A stretch of DNA of 64,000 nt, from contig NZ_CP023049.2 in the NCBI RefSeq assembly GCF_002285635.2, positions 3,286,001-3,350,000 on the forward strand, written 5' to 3'. Positions 41,249 to 49,599 of this stretch are shown here, piece by piece. The stretch's first letter is position 1. Each line of letters starts with the position of its first letter. A program made the translations under genes and the position numbers. Below the pieces are notes generated by a model. It ran no database searches, was not told the origin of the DNA, and saw only the letters and a list, made by a program, of their open reading frames with translations. The DNA comes from Chryseobacterium piperi. Lineage in GTDB: Bacteria; Bacteroidota; Bacteroidia; Flavobacteriales; Weeksellaceae.

Positions 41249-42097
41249 ATGTTAAGAAATTATAGTAACAGCAGGACATTGGGGGACAATATAAGACTGG
41301 GGACGCTGACTGCCTTTACGGCAGGAACTATAAATATTGCATCTCTATTAATATTTCTTTCTTTTACTTCGAATGTAACGGGGCACTATGCCATTTTAGC
41401 GGCAGAAATAAGTAAGGGAAACTGGACTCAGGTAGCCGTCGTTGGGGGGTGGATATTTATGTTCTTTTTCGGAGGTTTTTTATCAAACCTTATTGTCATC
41501 AGCTTCAATAAAAAAAGCAAGTATTTAGCCCATGCTACGCCACTTGTTTTAGAAATCATGGCGCTGTTGTTTGTTGGGATCTATGGGCAGTTTTTCTATC
41601 AGAAAACATTAGAAGAAACGCAATACCTCGTTGCCTTGATGCTTTTTGCTACAGGTTTACAGAATGGTTTGACGGCAAGTATCTCTAATTTTTCAGTAAA
41701 AACAACCCACCTTACAGGAACCACGACCGACCTGGGAATCTTAGTCTCTATGTTTACGCATAAGAAATACAGAAGAAACCCGGAATTGATTGCGAGAGCT
41801 AAACTATTATCAAGTATTATGTTTGCGTACGTTTTAGGGGCTGTATTTTCAGGATTGACCTATTACTACCTTGAATTCAGAGTATTTTATGTAATCAGTT
41901 TCTGTCTATTAATTGTGATCGGATATGATTTTTACAAAATCCATGTCAGACACTTTAAAACACAATACAGATATAGTAAAATCTATAAAAAGCCTACTGT
42001 TTTGGCTTATCTCTATGAAAAAATTCATGGAGAGCCCAAAAAAGAAAAAACAAAAGAAAAAAGAAACCTTGTATTTGAGACTAAAATGCAAGAATAA
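41249..42097 (+). CDS. DUF1275 (YoaK-type) membrane protein
   Basis: The 282-residue protein has six predicted membrane helices and the DUF1275 pattern: GTLTAFTAGTINIASLLIFL, FTSNVTGHYAILAAEISKGN, FATGLQNGLTASISNFSVKT and HLTGTTTDLGILVSM. The C-terminal ~60 residues are very basic (ending KKEKTKEKRNLVFETKMQE) and cytoplasmic. The family is of unknown function. Confidence 0.85.
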   Translation: MLRNYSNSRTLGDNIRLGTLTAFTAGTINIASLLIFLSFTSNVTGHYAILAAEISKGNWTQVAVVGGWIFMFFFGGFLSNLIVISFNKKSKYLAHATPLVLEIMALLFVGIYGQFFYQKTLEETQYLVALMLFATGLQNGLTASISNFSVKTTHLTGTTTDLGILVSMFTHKKYRRNPELIARAKLLSSIMFAYVLGAVFSGLTYYYLEFRVFYVISFCLLIVIGYDFYKIHVRHFKTQYRYSKIYKKPTVLAYLYEKIHGEPKKEKTKEKRNLVFETKMQE

Positions 42098-42301
42098 ATA
42101 AAAGAAACTATCAGTATTAATTTTGTGTAAACTAGCTGTGAATCAATCCTCTATTTGTGTAATACAATTAGGGGATTGTGTTTTCTAAAAAGAGAGAAAA
42201 CAAGGGTATTTATATTAAGATAATAAAAGGCAGAATTTTTGCATGTTGATAATTAAATCTTAAATCACGATTTTATTGTTTTTATTACCATTTTCATTGA
42301 C

Positions 42302-42309
42302 TATTTTTG
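42302..42309 (+). promoter_or_regulatory. Promoter box of the mutL operon
   Basis: TATTTTTG matches TAnnTTTG, 22 bases before the mutL start codon. Confidence 0.55.
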
Positions 42310-42330
42310 TAAGTCGATTTAACCGTTTTT

Positions 42331-44112
42331 ATGTCAGATATTATTCAGCTTTTACCGGATCATGTAGCCAACCAAATTGCGGCAGGAGAAGTGGTGCAGA
42401 GACCTGCGTCCATTGTGAAAGAACTATTGGAGAATGCCATCGATGCGGATGCTTCTAAAATAGAGCTGATTGTAAGGGATGCCGGGAAAAACCTGATACA
42501 GGTTGTAGATGATGGAAAGGGGATGTCTGAGACCGATGCAAGAATGGCGTTTGAAAGACATGCAACATCTAAGATCCGGGCAACCGATGATATTTTTAAA
42601 ATCGCAACCAAGGGATTCCGTGGTGAGGCCTTAGCTTCTATCGCAGCAGTCTCTCAGGTAGAGCTTAGAACAAAACAGAAAGAAACAAATATTGGAACCA
42701 ATATCTATATCGAAGGCGGAGTTTTCCAATTTCAGGATCCGGTACAAACATCGGATGGTTCTAATTTTCTGGTAAAAAACTTATTCTTTAATGTCCCGGC
42801 AAGAAGAAAGTTTCTTAAAAATAATAATATTGAATTCAGGCATGTTATCGACGAATTTCAACGTGTGGCATTAGCACATGAAAACCTGGAGTTTTCCCTG
42901 TTTCATGATGATGAGCCTGTTTTTAGACTTAGGAAAGGAAGCCAGATGCAGCGGATTGTGGATATTTTCGGAAGAAAATTGCAGCCTCAGCTCATTCCGA
43001 TCAAAGAAGATATCATCTGGTGTAAGCTTCACGGATTCGTGGCTAAGCCTGAAGGAGCTAAAAAAACAAGAGGGGAGCAGTTCCTTTTTGTCAACGGAAG
43101 GTTCTTTAAAAGCCCTTATTTTAATAAGGCTGTTCAGGAGGCATTTGAAGGTTTGCTTTTACCGGGGTATATTCCTACTTTTTTCCTTTTCCTGGAGCTT
43201 GATCCGGAGAAAATTGATGTTAATATCCATCCTCAAAAAACAGAAGTTAAATTTGAAGATGAACATCTCATTTTTGCATTGATCCGCTCTACAATAAAGA
43301 GATCTTTAGGAATCTACAATGTTGCTCCCAGTCTTGACTTTGAGAGGGATCCGCAATTGGATGAGCTCATGCAGAAGACATTTCCAAGCAAGGGAAATAC
43401 CGGCGGAACAATAAAAATGCCTGAAATCGTTGTTGATAAGGACTATAACCCATTTTTAGAAGAAAGAGAAGTAAGGCAAACTGAAATTCAGAATCTTGCT
43501 GAAATGTACCATCAAAATATTGCAGCAGAACCTTCAAAAATTAATTTATTTGAGGATGAAGATTTTGATGAAGACCTGATGAGACTTCCTAACGGATATT
43601 GGTTATTCAACAAAGGGGATAGGACATTAATGCTGGATTTGGGAAGAATGCACCGCTTGTTTGTTTCGGAAAATAATAAACCGACAAAGAAGGGAACTAC
43701 CAATAGCCATGCGCTTCTTTTCTCTCTGGAATACCACATGAATGAGATTGAGAAGAATAAATATAAATCAATCAAGAAATATCTTCCGGAGCTGGGGTTT
43801 GGTATGAAAATCGCCCACGAAAGTGTTTTAAGGATTGATGCTGTTCCGGAAGGGCTAAAAGAAACTCAGGTCATGAAATTTCTTGAAAACCTGTTTGATA
43901 TTTTAGAATATAAGACGGAAGAGGAATTTATGCAGTACTATCAGAATCAATGGGCTAAGATGCAGTCTAAATCCAGATTTGATTTTATATATAAAAAAGA
44001 TGCGGAACAACTCATTAAAGATTTTACAGCATTAGGATTTCCCGAATTTTTACCCAATGGAAAAAGATGCTTTTATGAAGTTCCGTTTAATGATTTTAAA
44101 AACAAATTTTAA
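42331..44112 (+). CDS. mutL: DNA mismatch repair protein MutL
   Basis: The 593-residue protein carries all GHKL ATPase motifs: LPDHVANQIAAGEVVQRPAS, VKELLENAIDADAS, VVDDGKGMSE, ERHATSKIRA and GFRGEALASIAAVSQVELRT, followed by the MutL transducer (LFFNVPARRKFLKN; INIHPQKTEVKFED-like text at residues ~295-310) and a C-terminal dimerisation domain. It coordinates mismatch repair between MutS and downstream nucleases. It begins a run of five genes with short gaps. Confidence 0.96.
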   Translation: MSDIIQLLPDHVANQIAAGEVVQRPASIVKELLENAIDADASKIELIVRDAGKNLIQVVDDGKGMSETDARMAFERHATSKIRATDDIFKIATKGFRGEALASIAAVSQVELRTKQKETNIGTNIYIEGGVFQFQDPVQTSDGSNFLVKNLFFNVPARRKFLKNNNIEFRHVIDEFQRVALAHENLEFSLFHDDEPVFRLRKGSQMQRIVDIFGRKLQPQLIPIKEDIIWCKLHGFVAKPEGAKKTRGEQFLFVNGRFFKSPYFNKAVQEAFEGLLLPGYIPTFFLFLELDPEKIDVNIHPQKTEVKFEDEHLIFALIRSTIKRSLGIYNVAPSLDFERDPQLDELMQKTFPSKGNTGGTIKMPEIVVDKDYNPFLEEREVRQTEIQNLAEMYHQNIAAEPSKINLFEDEDFDEDLMRLPNGYWLFNKGDRTLMLDLGRMHRLFVSENNKPTKKGTTNSHALLFSLEYHMNEIEKNKYKSIKKYLPELGFGMKIAHESVLRIDAVPEGLKETQVMKFLENLFDILEYKTEEEFMQYYQNQWAKMQSKSRFDFIYKKDAEQLIKDFTALGFPEFLPNGKRCFYEVPFNDFKNKF

Positions 44113-44114
44113 AA

Positions 44115-44846
44115 ATGTTTAACAATATACCACCGATTACAAGAAACATTATCCTTATAAATGTAATTGTATTCATCTTTTCAAACTTTTTACTTAGAGA
44201 TCAGCTTACAGTTTACCTTGCTGCCTTTTATCCGTTTTCCCCATACTTTCATTCATGGCAGATTATAACGCATATGTTTATGCATGGGAGTATCATGCAT
44301 ATTTTATTTAATATGTTGACGTTGTGGAGTTTCGGGCCTGTGCTAGAGCAGTCGTTGGGCGAAAAAAAATATCTGATTCTTTATTTTGTAAGTGGTTTAG
44401 GCGCATTTTTCTTATTCAATCTGTGGAACTTTGTTGAGGTTCAGCAAATTTCTAATGAGCTGCAAGGGTTGGGTTTTAATGTGGATGCTTATTTATCCGG
44501 AGCAAAAGGAACATTTATGGGAAGTACTGAATCCATTCTCAAACAGAAGGAATTATTGGCTGGTTTAAACGGTATTATCGCAACTCCAATGGTTGGTGCT
44601 TCAGGTGCTATTTTTGGTGTTATTGCCGCTTTTGCAACTCTATATCCGGATTCAAAAATTGGAATCATGTTTATTCCTGTTCCTATTAAGGTAAAATATC
44701 TATTGCCTATTTTACTTGTTATTTCTATTTATTTAGGGGTTTCAGGAAATGTAGGAGGGATTGCTCATTTTGCCCATGTAGGAGGAGCTATTGTTGGATT
44801 TATATTAGCTTACATCTGGAAGAGAAAGCTGTATAGAATGCGTTAA
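44115..44846 (+). CDS. Rhomboid-family intramembrane serine protease
   Basis: The 243-residue protein has six or seven membrane helices. The catalytic Ser is in VGASGAIFGVIAAF, the His in IAHFAHVGGAIVGF, and the oxyanion-side segment is HMFMHGSIMHILFNMLTLWS. It cleaves membrane-bound substrates within the inner membrane. It begins two bases after the mutL stop codon. Confidence 0.93.
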   Translation: MFNNIPPITRNIILINVIVFIFSNFLLRDQLTVYLAAFYPFSPYFHSWQIITHMFMHGSIMHILFNMLTLWSFGPVLEQSLGEKKYLILYFVSGLGAFFLFNLWNFVEVQQISNELQGLGFNVDAYLSGAKGTFMGSTESILKQKELLAGLNGIIATPMVGASGAIFGVIAAFATLYPDSKIGIMFIPVPIKVKYLLPILLVISIYLGVSGNVGGIAHFAHVGGAIVGFILAYIWKRKLYRMR

Positions 44847-44855
44847 GATACCCTT

Positions 44856-45845
44856 GTGAAAATACTTCGCCTTATACTTTTAATAATACATTTTGGGATA
44901 TTGTTTCTTTTACTGGGGACACTATTAAATGCGTACGTACCTCCGAAAATGTATCCGTGGTTCAATTTGCTTTCTTTAGGGTTTCCTGTTTTAATAATTG
45001 CTTATGTGTTATTGACTTTTTTCTGGATTCTAGTCTGGAAGAAAAGAGCTATACTGTTTCTTTTATTTGGATTTATTTTTATCAATCCTATTAAGAGATG
45101 GGTTAATTACTCTTCTGATATAAAAGCAGTTTCTAATTTAAAAATTGTTTCACTTAATGCAAAAGGGGGAACATTTGGCGTGCAAAATATCAATGCATAT
45201 ATTGAAAAACAGAATGCAGACATTATTTTGCTACAGGAACACGGCAATATAAAAAAATATCAGTTCAAGGGTTTTGAAAAAGGAAAAAGTAATGATATTA
45301 TTTCAATTTTTTCTAAGTACAGGATTATTGATCAGAAAGAGCTGATCGATAGTAATCCTGATACGAACAATGCCTATGCGAATCAAACAGATATTGAAAT
45401 AAGAGGAAAAATATACAGGTTTGTTAATGTCTATCTTCAACCGTTTAAGTTTGAGAAGAGTATGGTTAAGCTTCAGGGAAATAGTAAAGAAGATGAGCAG
45501 AAGCTAAAAGATATTGTTAAAAGATTAATTCCCACTTTTAAAATGCATCAGGAGCAGGTAGCTGCTATCAGAAAAGGAATTGACAATTCTCCTTATCCTG
45601 TAATATTAGTCGGAGACTTTAATTCGGTTCCCAATTCATATGAATATTATCACTTGGGAGACGGCCTTAAAGATGCTTTTATGGAATCGGGAAGAGGAAG
45701 TGCTACCAGCTTTCATGAGTATAAATTTCCAATAAGAATTGATTACGTATTTACGTCTCCATCGATACAGGCTGTTAGTTATAAAGTTGACCGTTCTGTC
45801 AGAATTTCAGATCATTATCCGGTTATTACAACTCTCAAACTATAA
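44856..45845 (+). CDS. Membrane-anchored endonuclease/exonuclease/phosphatase family protein (copy 1)
   Basis: The 329-residue protein starts at GTG 44856 and has three N-terminal membrane helices followed by an EEP domain: LKIVSLNAKGG, ADIILLQEH, VILVGDFNSVPNSYEYYHLG with the metal/catalytic Asp and Asn, and the end motif VRISDHYPVITTL. Such proteins hydrolyse phosphodiesters in nucleic acids or lipids; which one is unknown. The next gene is a close paralogue. Confidence 0.87.
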   Translation: MKILRLILLIIHFGILFLLLGTLLNAYVPPKMYPWFNLLSLGFPVLIIAYVLLTFFWILVWKKRAILFLLFGFIFINPIKRWVNYSSDIKAVSNLKIVSLNAKGGTFGVQNINAYIEKQNADIILLQEHGNIKKYQFKGFEKGKSNDIISIFSKYRIIDQKELIDSNPDTNNAYANQTDIEIRGKIYRFVNVYLQPFKFEKSMVKLQGNSKEDEQKLKDIVKRLIPTFKMHQEQVAAIRKGIDNSPYPVILVGDFNSVPNSYEYYHLGDGLKDAFMESGRGSATSFHEYKFPIRIDYVFTSPSIQAVSYKVDRSVRISDHYPVITTLKL

Positions 45846-45923
45846 AAATAATAATCATAAAATACGTTAATAGTTTTTATATTGGTAGGGTTTTTGATTA
45901 AGGAAAGGCTAGACCGTTTTTTC

Positions 45924-46898
45924 ATGAAGCCGAGCCAGATATTATTGTTTTCACATATTGCCGTTATTGTTCTACTATTGTGTACTTTAGGGAATGCATG
46001 GGTGCCTCCTAATATTCTGGGGAGTTTGAACCTTCTTCCTTTGGTTTTTCCTTATCTGGTATTGGTGCATATTGTATTAACAATAGTATGGATTATTAAA
46101 AAAAAGAAGATCGCTATTGTTTTTCTTTTGAGTACTTTTATTTTCTATAATCCTATCAGACGATGGATCAACTTTTCCCCTAAAACTGAGAATACGAAAT
46201 CGATGCGGGATGTTAAAATATTGACATTCAATGTGAAATATGGTGAGTTTGGCTGGGATAAAGTGAAAAAATATATCAATGATCAGGATGCAGATATTGT
46301 GTTGATTCAGGAAAAAGACACCAACAGAGCAGTAAGGAAGGATATGGTTAAATACCCTACGGTAATTTTAAAGACAAAACATAGGGTTATAAGACAAGCT
46401 GAGCTGATCGAAGATAAATCCAGAGGAAATTCTTTTTATGCTGATGTTGAGATTAATGGAAAGATTATAAGAATAGTAAATGTATACCTTGAACCGTTCC
46501 GCTTAAATAAATCGATGTTTAATTTCGATGGTCTTGGAAAAGAGTCCAATAAACTAAGTATTCTGTTATCTCATTTTACACCGACATTCAAAGCTCATGA
46601 GGAGCAAATAAAAAGCATCAGAAAAGTAATCGATCTCTCACCTTATCCTGTAATACTGGCGGGTGATTTTAATTCGGTTCCTAATTCATATGAGTATTAT
46701 AGCCTTGGAAAAAACCTTGAAGATGCGTATTTGAAGGTAGGTAATGGAATTTCTACGAGTTTTCATGACTATAAAATTCCTTTGAGAATTGATTATATTT
46801 TTACATCGAAAGATATAATACCCTTAAGCTATAAAATAGATCATTCTGTAAAATTATCTGATCACTATCCGGTAATTGCGGAATTTCTATTAAATTAG
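45924..46898 (+). CDS. Membrane-anchored endonuclease/exonuclease/phosphatase family protein (copy 2)
   Basis: The 324-residue paralogue of the preceding gene has the same layout: membrane helices (FSHIAVIVLLLCTLGNAWVP), VKILTFNVKYG, ADIVLIQEKD, VILAGDFNSVPNSYEYYSLG and VKLSDHYPVIAEF. ATG at 45924 is chosen because the paralogue alignment begins there; the frame is open to a TTG at 45882. The two genes clearly arose by tandem duplication. Confidence 0.87.
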   Translation: MKPSQILLFSHIAVIVLLLCTLGNAWVPPNILGSLNLLPLVFPYLVLVHIVLTIVWIIKKKKIAIVFLLSTFIFYNPIRRWINFSPKTENTKSMRDVKILTFNVKYGEFGWDKVKKYINDQDADIVLIQEKDTNRAVRKDMVKYPTVILKTKHRVIRQAELIEDKSRGNSFYADVEINGKIIRIVNVYLEPFRLNKSMFNFDGLGKESNKLSILLSHFTPTFKAHEEQIKSIRKVIDLSPYPVILAGDFNSVPNSYEYYSLGKNLEDAYLKVGNGISTSFHDYKIPLRIDYIFTSKDIIPLSYKIDHSVKLSDHYPVIAEFLLN

Positions 46899-46902
46899 TT
46901 CC

Positions 46903-47268
46903 ATGAAAAACTTATTTTTTGGAGCGGCTGTTTTTTCAATCATATTTATTTCTTGTTCTAAAAAAGAGCCTGTCAATTTAAATGATAATGAGGAACCTGT
47001 GGTCCATTATGACACCACTGCAATCGATTCATTTTCGGGAGGAGCAATATCTGTTGATATTGCAAGGAAGATCAGGATGTCTTCTCAAAGCTATAAGGAC
47101 TCCTTGAAAGCAGTGTTAAAACTTCAGCAAGAAGAGAAGCGTATAAAAGAAGAGCTGGAGAAAGAAAATAAAAAGAAGCAGGATGAGGAAAAGAAGAAGG
47201 CTGACCAAGACAAAAAGCAAAAAACTTTATCATCAGAAAATTCTCCTAAAGAAGTGAAAGTTGAATAA
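46903..47268 (+). CDS. Putative lipoprotein with charged C-terminal helix
   Basis: The 121-residue protein has a lipoprotein signal (LFFGAAVFSIIFISC, lipid-attached Cys18-19 region) and a C-terminal half that is nearly all Lys and Glu (LQQEEKRIKEELEKENKKKQ), predicted to be one long charged helix. No known domain. It starts four bases after the preceding gene, so it belongs to the mutL-rhomboid operon. Confidence 0.72.
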   Translation: MKNLFFGAAVFSIIFISCSKKEPVNLNDNEEPVVHYDTTAIDSFSGGAISVDIARKIRMSSQSYKDSLKAVLKLQQEEKRIKEELEKENKKKQDEEKKKADQDKKQKTLSSENSPKEVKVE

Positions 47269-47276
47269 AAGTTTTA

Positions 47277-47284
47277 TACATTTG
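47277..47284 (+). promoter_or_regulatory. Promoter box of the repeat lipoprotein gene
   Basis: TACATTTG matches TAnnTTTG, 25 bases before the ATG at 47310. Confidence 0.5.
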
Positions 47285-47309
47285 AATACATTCTTAAAAA
47301 TATCAAAAT

Positions 47310-47774
47310 ATGAAAAAGCAAATTTTAACAGCACTTATGGTTGCAGGACTAGTGGTTTCTTGTACTAAGTCAACAACAAAAACAGAACAGGTTGAGAATC
47401 CGGATGGATCTGTAACTACAACGAGTACTACAGTAACCCAGGAGGGACCTGGTGTAGACACTGCGAAGGTTAACGAAGCCAGAGAAGATGTAAAAGCTAA
47501 AGTAGATGCGGCTGGTAATAAAATAGATAACGCGGCGGATAAAGCAAAAGCAGAAATTAATGAAGCAGGAAAAGATGTAAAAGCTAAAGTGGATGCAGCA
47601 GGTAATAAAATAGATAATGCAGCGGATAAAGCAAAAGCCGAGATTAATGCTGCAGGAAAAGATATTAAAGCAGGAGCTAAAGAAGTAGGGAATGATGTAA
47701 AAGATGCAGCTGCAAAAGGAGCCGGAAAAATAGAAGAAGGCGCTAAAAAATTAAAAGAAGATTTAAGGAAGTAA
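47310..47774 (+). CDS. Lipoprotein with LEA-like amphipathic repeats
   Basis: The 154-residue protein has a lipobox (LMVAGLVVSC, then TKSTT) and a body of Ala/Lys/Asp-rich repeats. The unit DVKAKVDAAGNKIDNAADKA, KAEINEAGK occurs twice almost unchanged, followed by degenerate copies (KDIKAGAKEVGNDVKDAAAK). This resembles late-embryogenesis-abundant and YtxH-like proteins, which form amphipathic helices and often protect cells under drying or osmotic stress. It has its own promoter and a strong terminator. Confidence 0.78.
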   Translation: MKKQILTALMVAGLVVSCTKSTTKTEQVENPDGSVTTTSTTVTQEGPGVDTAKVNEAREDVKAKVDAAGNKIDNAADKAKAEINEAGKDVKAKVDAAGNKIDNAADKAKAEINAAGKDIKAGAKEVGNDVKDAAAKGAGKIEEGAKKLKEDLRK

Positions 47775-47853
47775 TAACACTATCCTGCCTGAAAGCAGAT
47801 GTTAAAGCTAGATTCGGAAAATAAAGATCTGAGTCCTTTTTAAAAAAATAAAT

Positions 47854-47883
47854 AAAAATGCGGAAAGAAATTTCCGCATTTTG
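47854..47883. terminator. Bidirectional terminator
   Basis: AAAATGCGGAAA and TTTCCGCATTTT form a perfect stem with a GAAA loop between the lipoprotein gene (plus) and susD (minus). Confidence 0.85.
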
Positions 47884-47916
47884 AATTTTATAGGACCTTT
47901 ACCTTTTCTTCACAGC

Positions 47917-49569
47917 TTAATAACCCTTTGCTGCCTGGGCGCTTTTCAGAAGAGGATTGTAGTCCACAGCACTTTGTGGATAGGGGAATCTCACAAACTT
48001 GTTTTGCCAAACCCTTTTCTGAACCAGGCCATTGGTAATGTCATAAATATCATGCATAACATCTCCGCCGATATTCCATCTTCGGACATCTGCGTATCTG
48101 AATCCTTCTCCCGCAAGCTCAATCCGTCGTTCATTTCTGATCAGGGCTCTGAGGCTTTCTTGGGTCTGGGTTCTGGATATTTTGGGCATCGCCACCCTAT
48201 CCCTGATGAGGTCCAGCGCATCATAAACGCTTGCGTTGGGGCCTGAAACTTCATTTTGAGCTTCCGCATAAGTAAGGAGAACCTCCGCATAGCGTATCAG
48301 AGGATAGTCCTCCGGCCCAGTCCACGGACCTATCTTATAATTGGGATCTGCCAACTTTCTGAAGTGATAACCTACCTTGGAGGTATTGTTTCCTCCTCTT
48401 GGCCAGTTGAATATATAATTATTTTCTATTGCATTCCACTTGCTCTTCGGGAAAAGTATGGATGCATACAGTCTGGTGTCCCGGTTTTTAAACTCATTAA
48501 GGTATTCAAGGGTAGGGTTTCCGTCATTATAACTGGCTGCTCTCTGCTGTGGGGTTGGCGGTACAAACACCGATCCATCCCTTTTCCAATAGGTATTCAC
48601 AAGCTCTATGGTTGGCGTAATTGAGCTCCAGCCGCCTACATTATTCGGAAAAAGAAGCGTGTAAAGGGCGCTTGAAATAGGACTGTTCAGCACATATTGA
48701 GAAGTTAAAATATACTCTCTGTTTGCCTTGTTGGCTGCCCAGAATAACTTCTGATAGCTCGCAAGCCCTCTGTAGAAGTTCATCTTTTCATCATTTGAAC
48801 CAAATGTTACCAAATTGCTTTCATACCCGTCAGCCAGATCTCTATCTGTTACCGCAGTTGTTTTGAAAAGGCTGTATGTGCCGGAATCCATGACTTGTTT
48901 TGCGGTTGCAGCTGCATTTGACCATTGATTATAATAAAGTTGGATTCTCGCTTTTAAAGCCAATGCGGCCCCTTTTGTGACTCTTCCTTTTTCAATTCCC
49001 ACACCACCACCATACTCTGCCGGTAAGTCAGGTGTTACAGCATTCAGCTCATTCAAAACATAGGTAATAATATCTGCTTCCGGTAGTGGGGTGAGAGATC
49101 CCAGATCCGGGGTCGACTTTTCCACAAGGGGTAACGGACCAAAGATCTGGGCTAAAATAAAATAGGAATAGGCCCTCAGGAAACGTGTTTCCGCAATATA
49201 TCTTTTTTTCCTCTCGTTATCCATGCTTACCTTATTTATATTTTCCATAAAGGTATTGGCTCTCCGGATGGTTGCCCAGTCGTATCCGAAATCGGATGTT
49301 GCATTGATATCCCCGAGTGAGGCGATATTTGCCGTACTTTCCCATGAATACTGTGCATAAGCATTGTCAGCATAGGCATCATTATACCAGGCTGCGTAGG
49401 CTGCGCTACCCAATAAAGAATAAACTCCATTTAAGGCAAGTGTTGCATCTTTTTCTGTTTTCCAATAAATTTCTGTTGAGATCTGATCTTCAGGAAGGCG
49501 GTCCAGATTGCATGAATTGGTAGCCAACAGGCTGCCTAAAAACAGGAAAGGATATATATACTTTTTCAT
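47917..49569 (-). CDS. SusD/RagB-family outer-membrane glycan-binding lipoprotein
   Basis: The 550-residue lipoprotein has a signal with lipobox (PFLFLGSLLATNSCNLDRLP), the SusD opening (LPEDQISTEIYWKTEKDATL, ALNGVYSLLG), a TPR-like helical core (YIAETRFLRAYSYFILAQIF) and the conserved end (IRNERRIELAGEGFRYADVR). It binds glycans at the cell surface and feeds the SusC-type transporter encoded 30 bases upstream. The neighbouring GH2 enzyme suggests a beta-galactoside substrate. Confidence 0.94.
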   Translation of the reverse strand: MKKYIYPFLFLGSLLATNSCNLDRLPEDQISTEIYWKTEKDATLALNGVYSLLGSAAYAAWYNDAYADNAYAQYSWESTANIASLGDINATSDFGYDWATIRRANTFMENINKVSMDNERKKRYIAETRFLRAYSYFILAQIFGPLPLVEKSTPDLGSLTPLPEADIITYVLNELNAVTPDLPAEYGGGVGIEKGRVTKGAALALKARIQLYYNQWSNAAATAKQVMDSGTYSLFKTTAVTDRDLADGYESNLVTFGSNDEKMNFYRGLASYQKLFWAANKANREYILTSQYVLNSPISSALYTLLFPNNVGGWSSITPTIELVNTYWKRDGSVFVPPTPQQRAASYNDGNPTLEYLNEFKNRDTRLYASILFPKSKWNAIENNYIFNWPRGGNNTSKVGYHFRKLADPNYKIGPWTGPEDYPLIRYAEVLLTYAEAQNEVSGPNASVYDALDLIRDRVAMPKISRTQTQESLRALIRNERRIELAGEGFRYADVRRWNIGGDVMHDIYDITNGLVQKRVWQNKFVRFPYPQSAVDYNPLLKSAQAAKGY

Positions 49570-49599
49570 AATTCAGATTGTTTAAATTAAAAAATAAGA

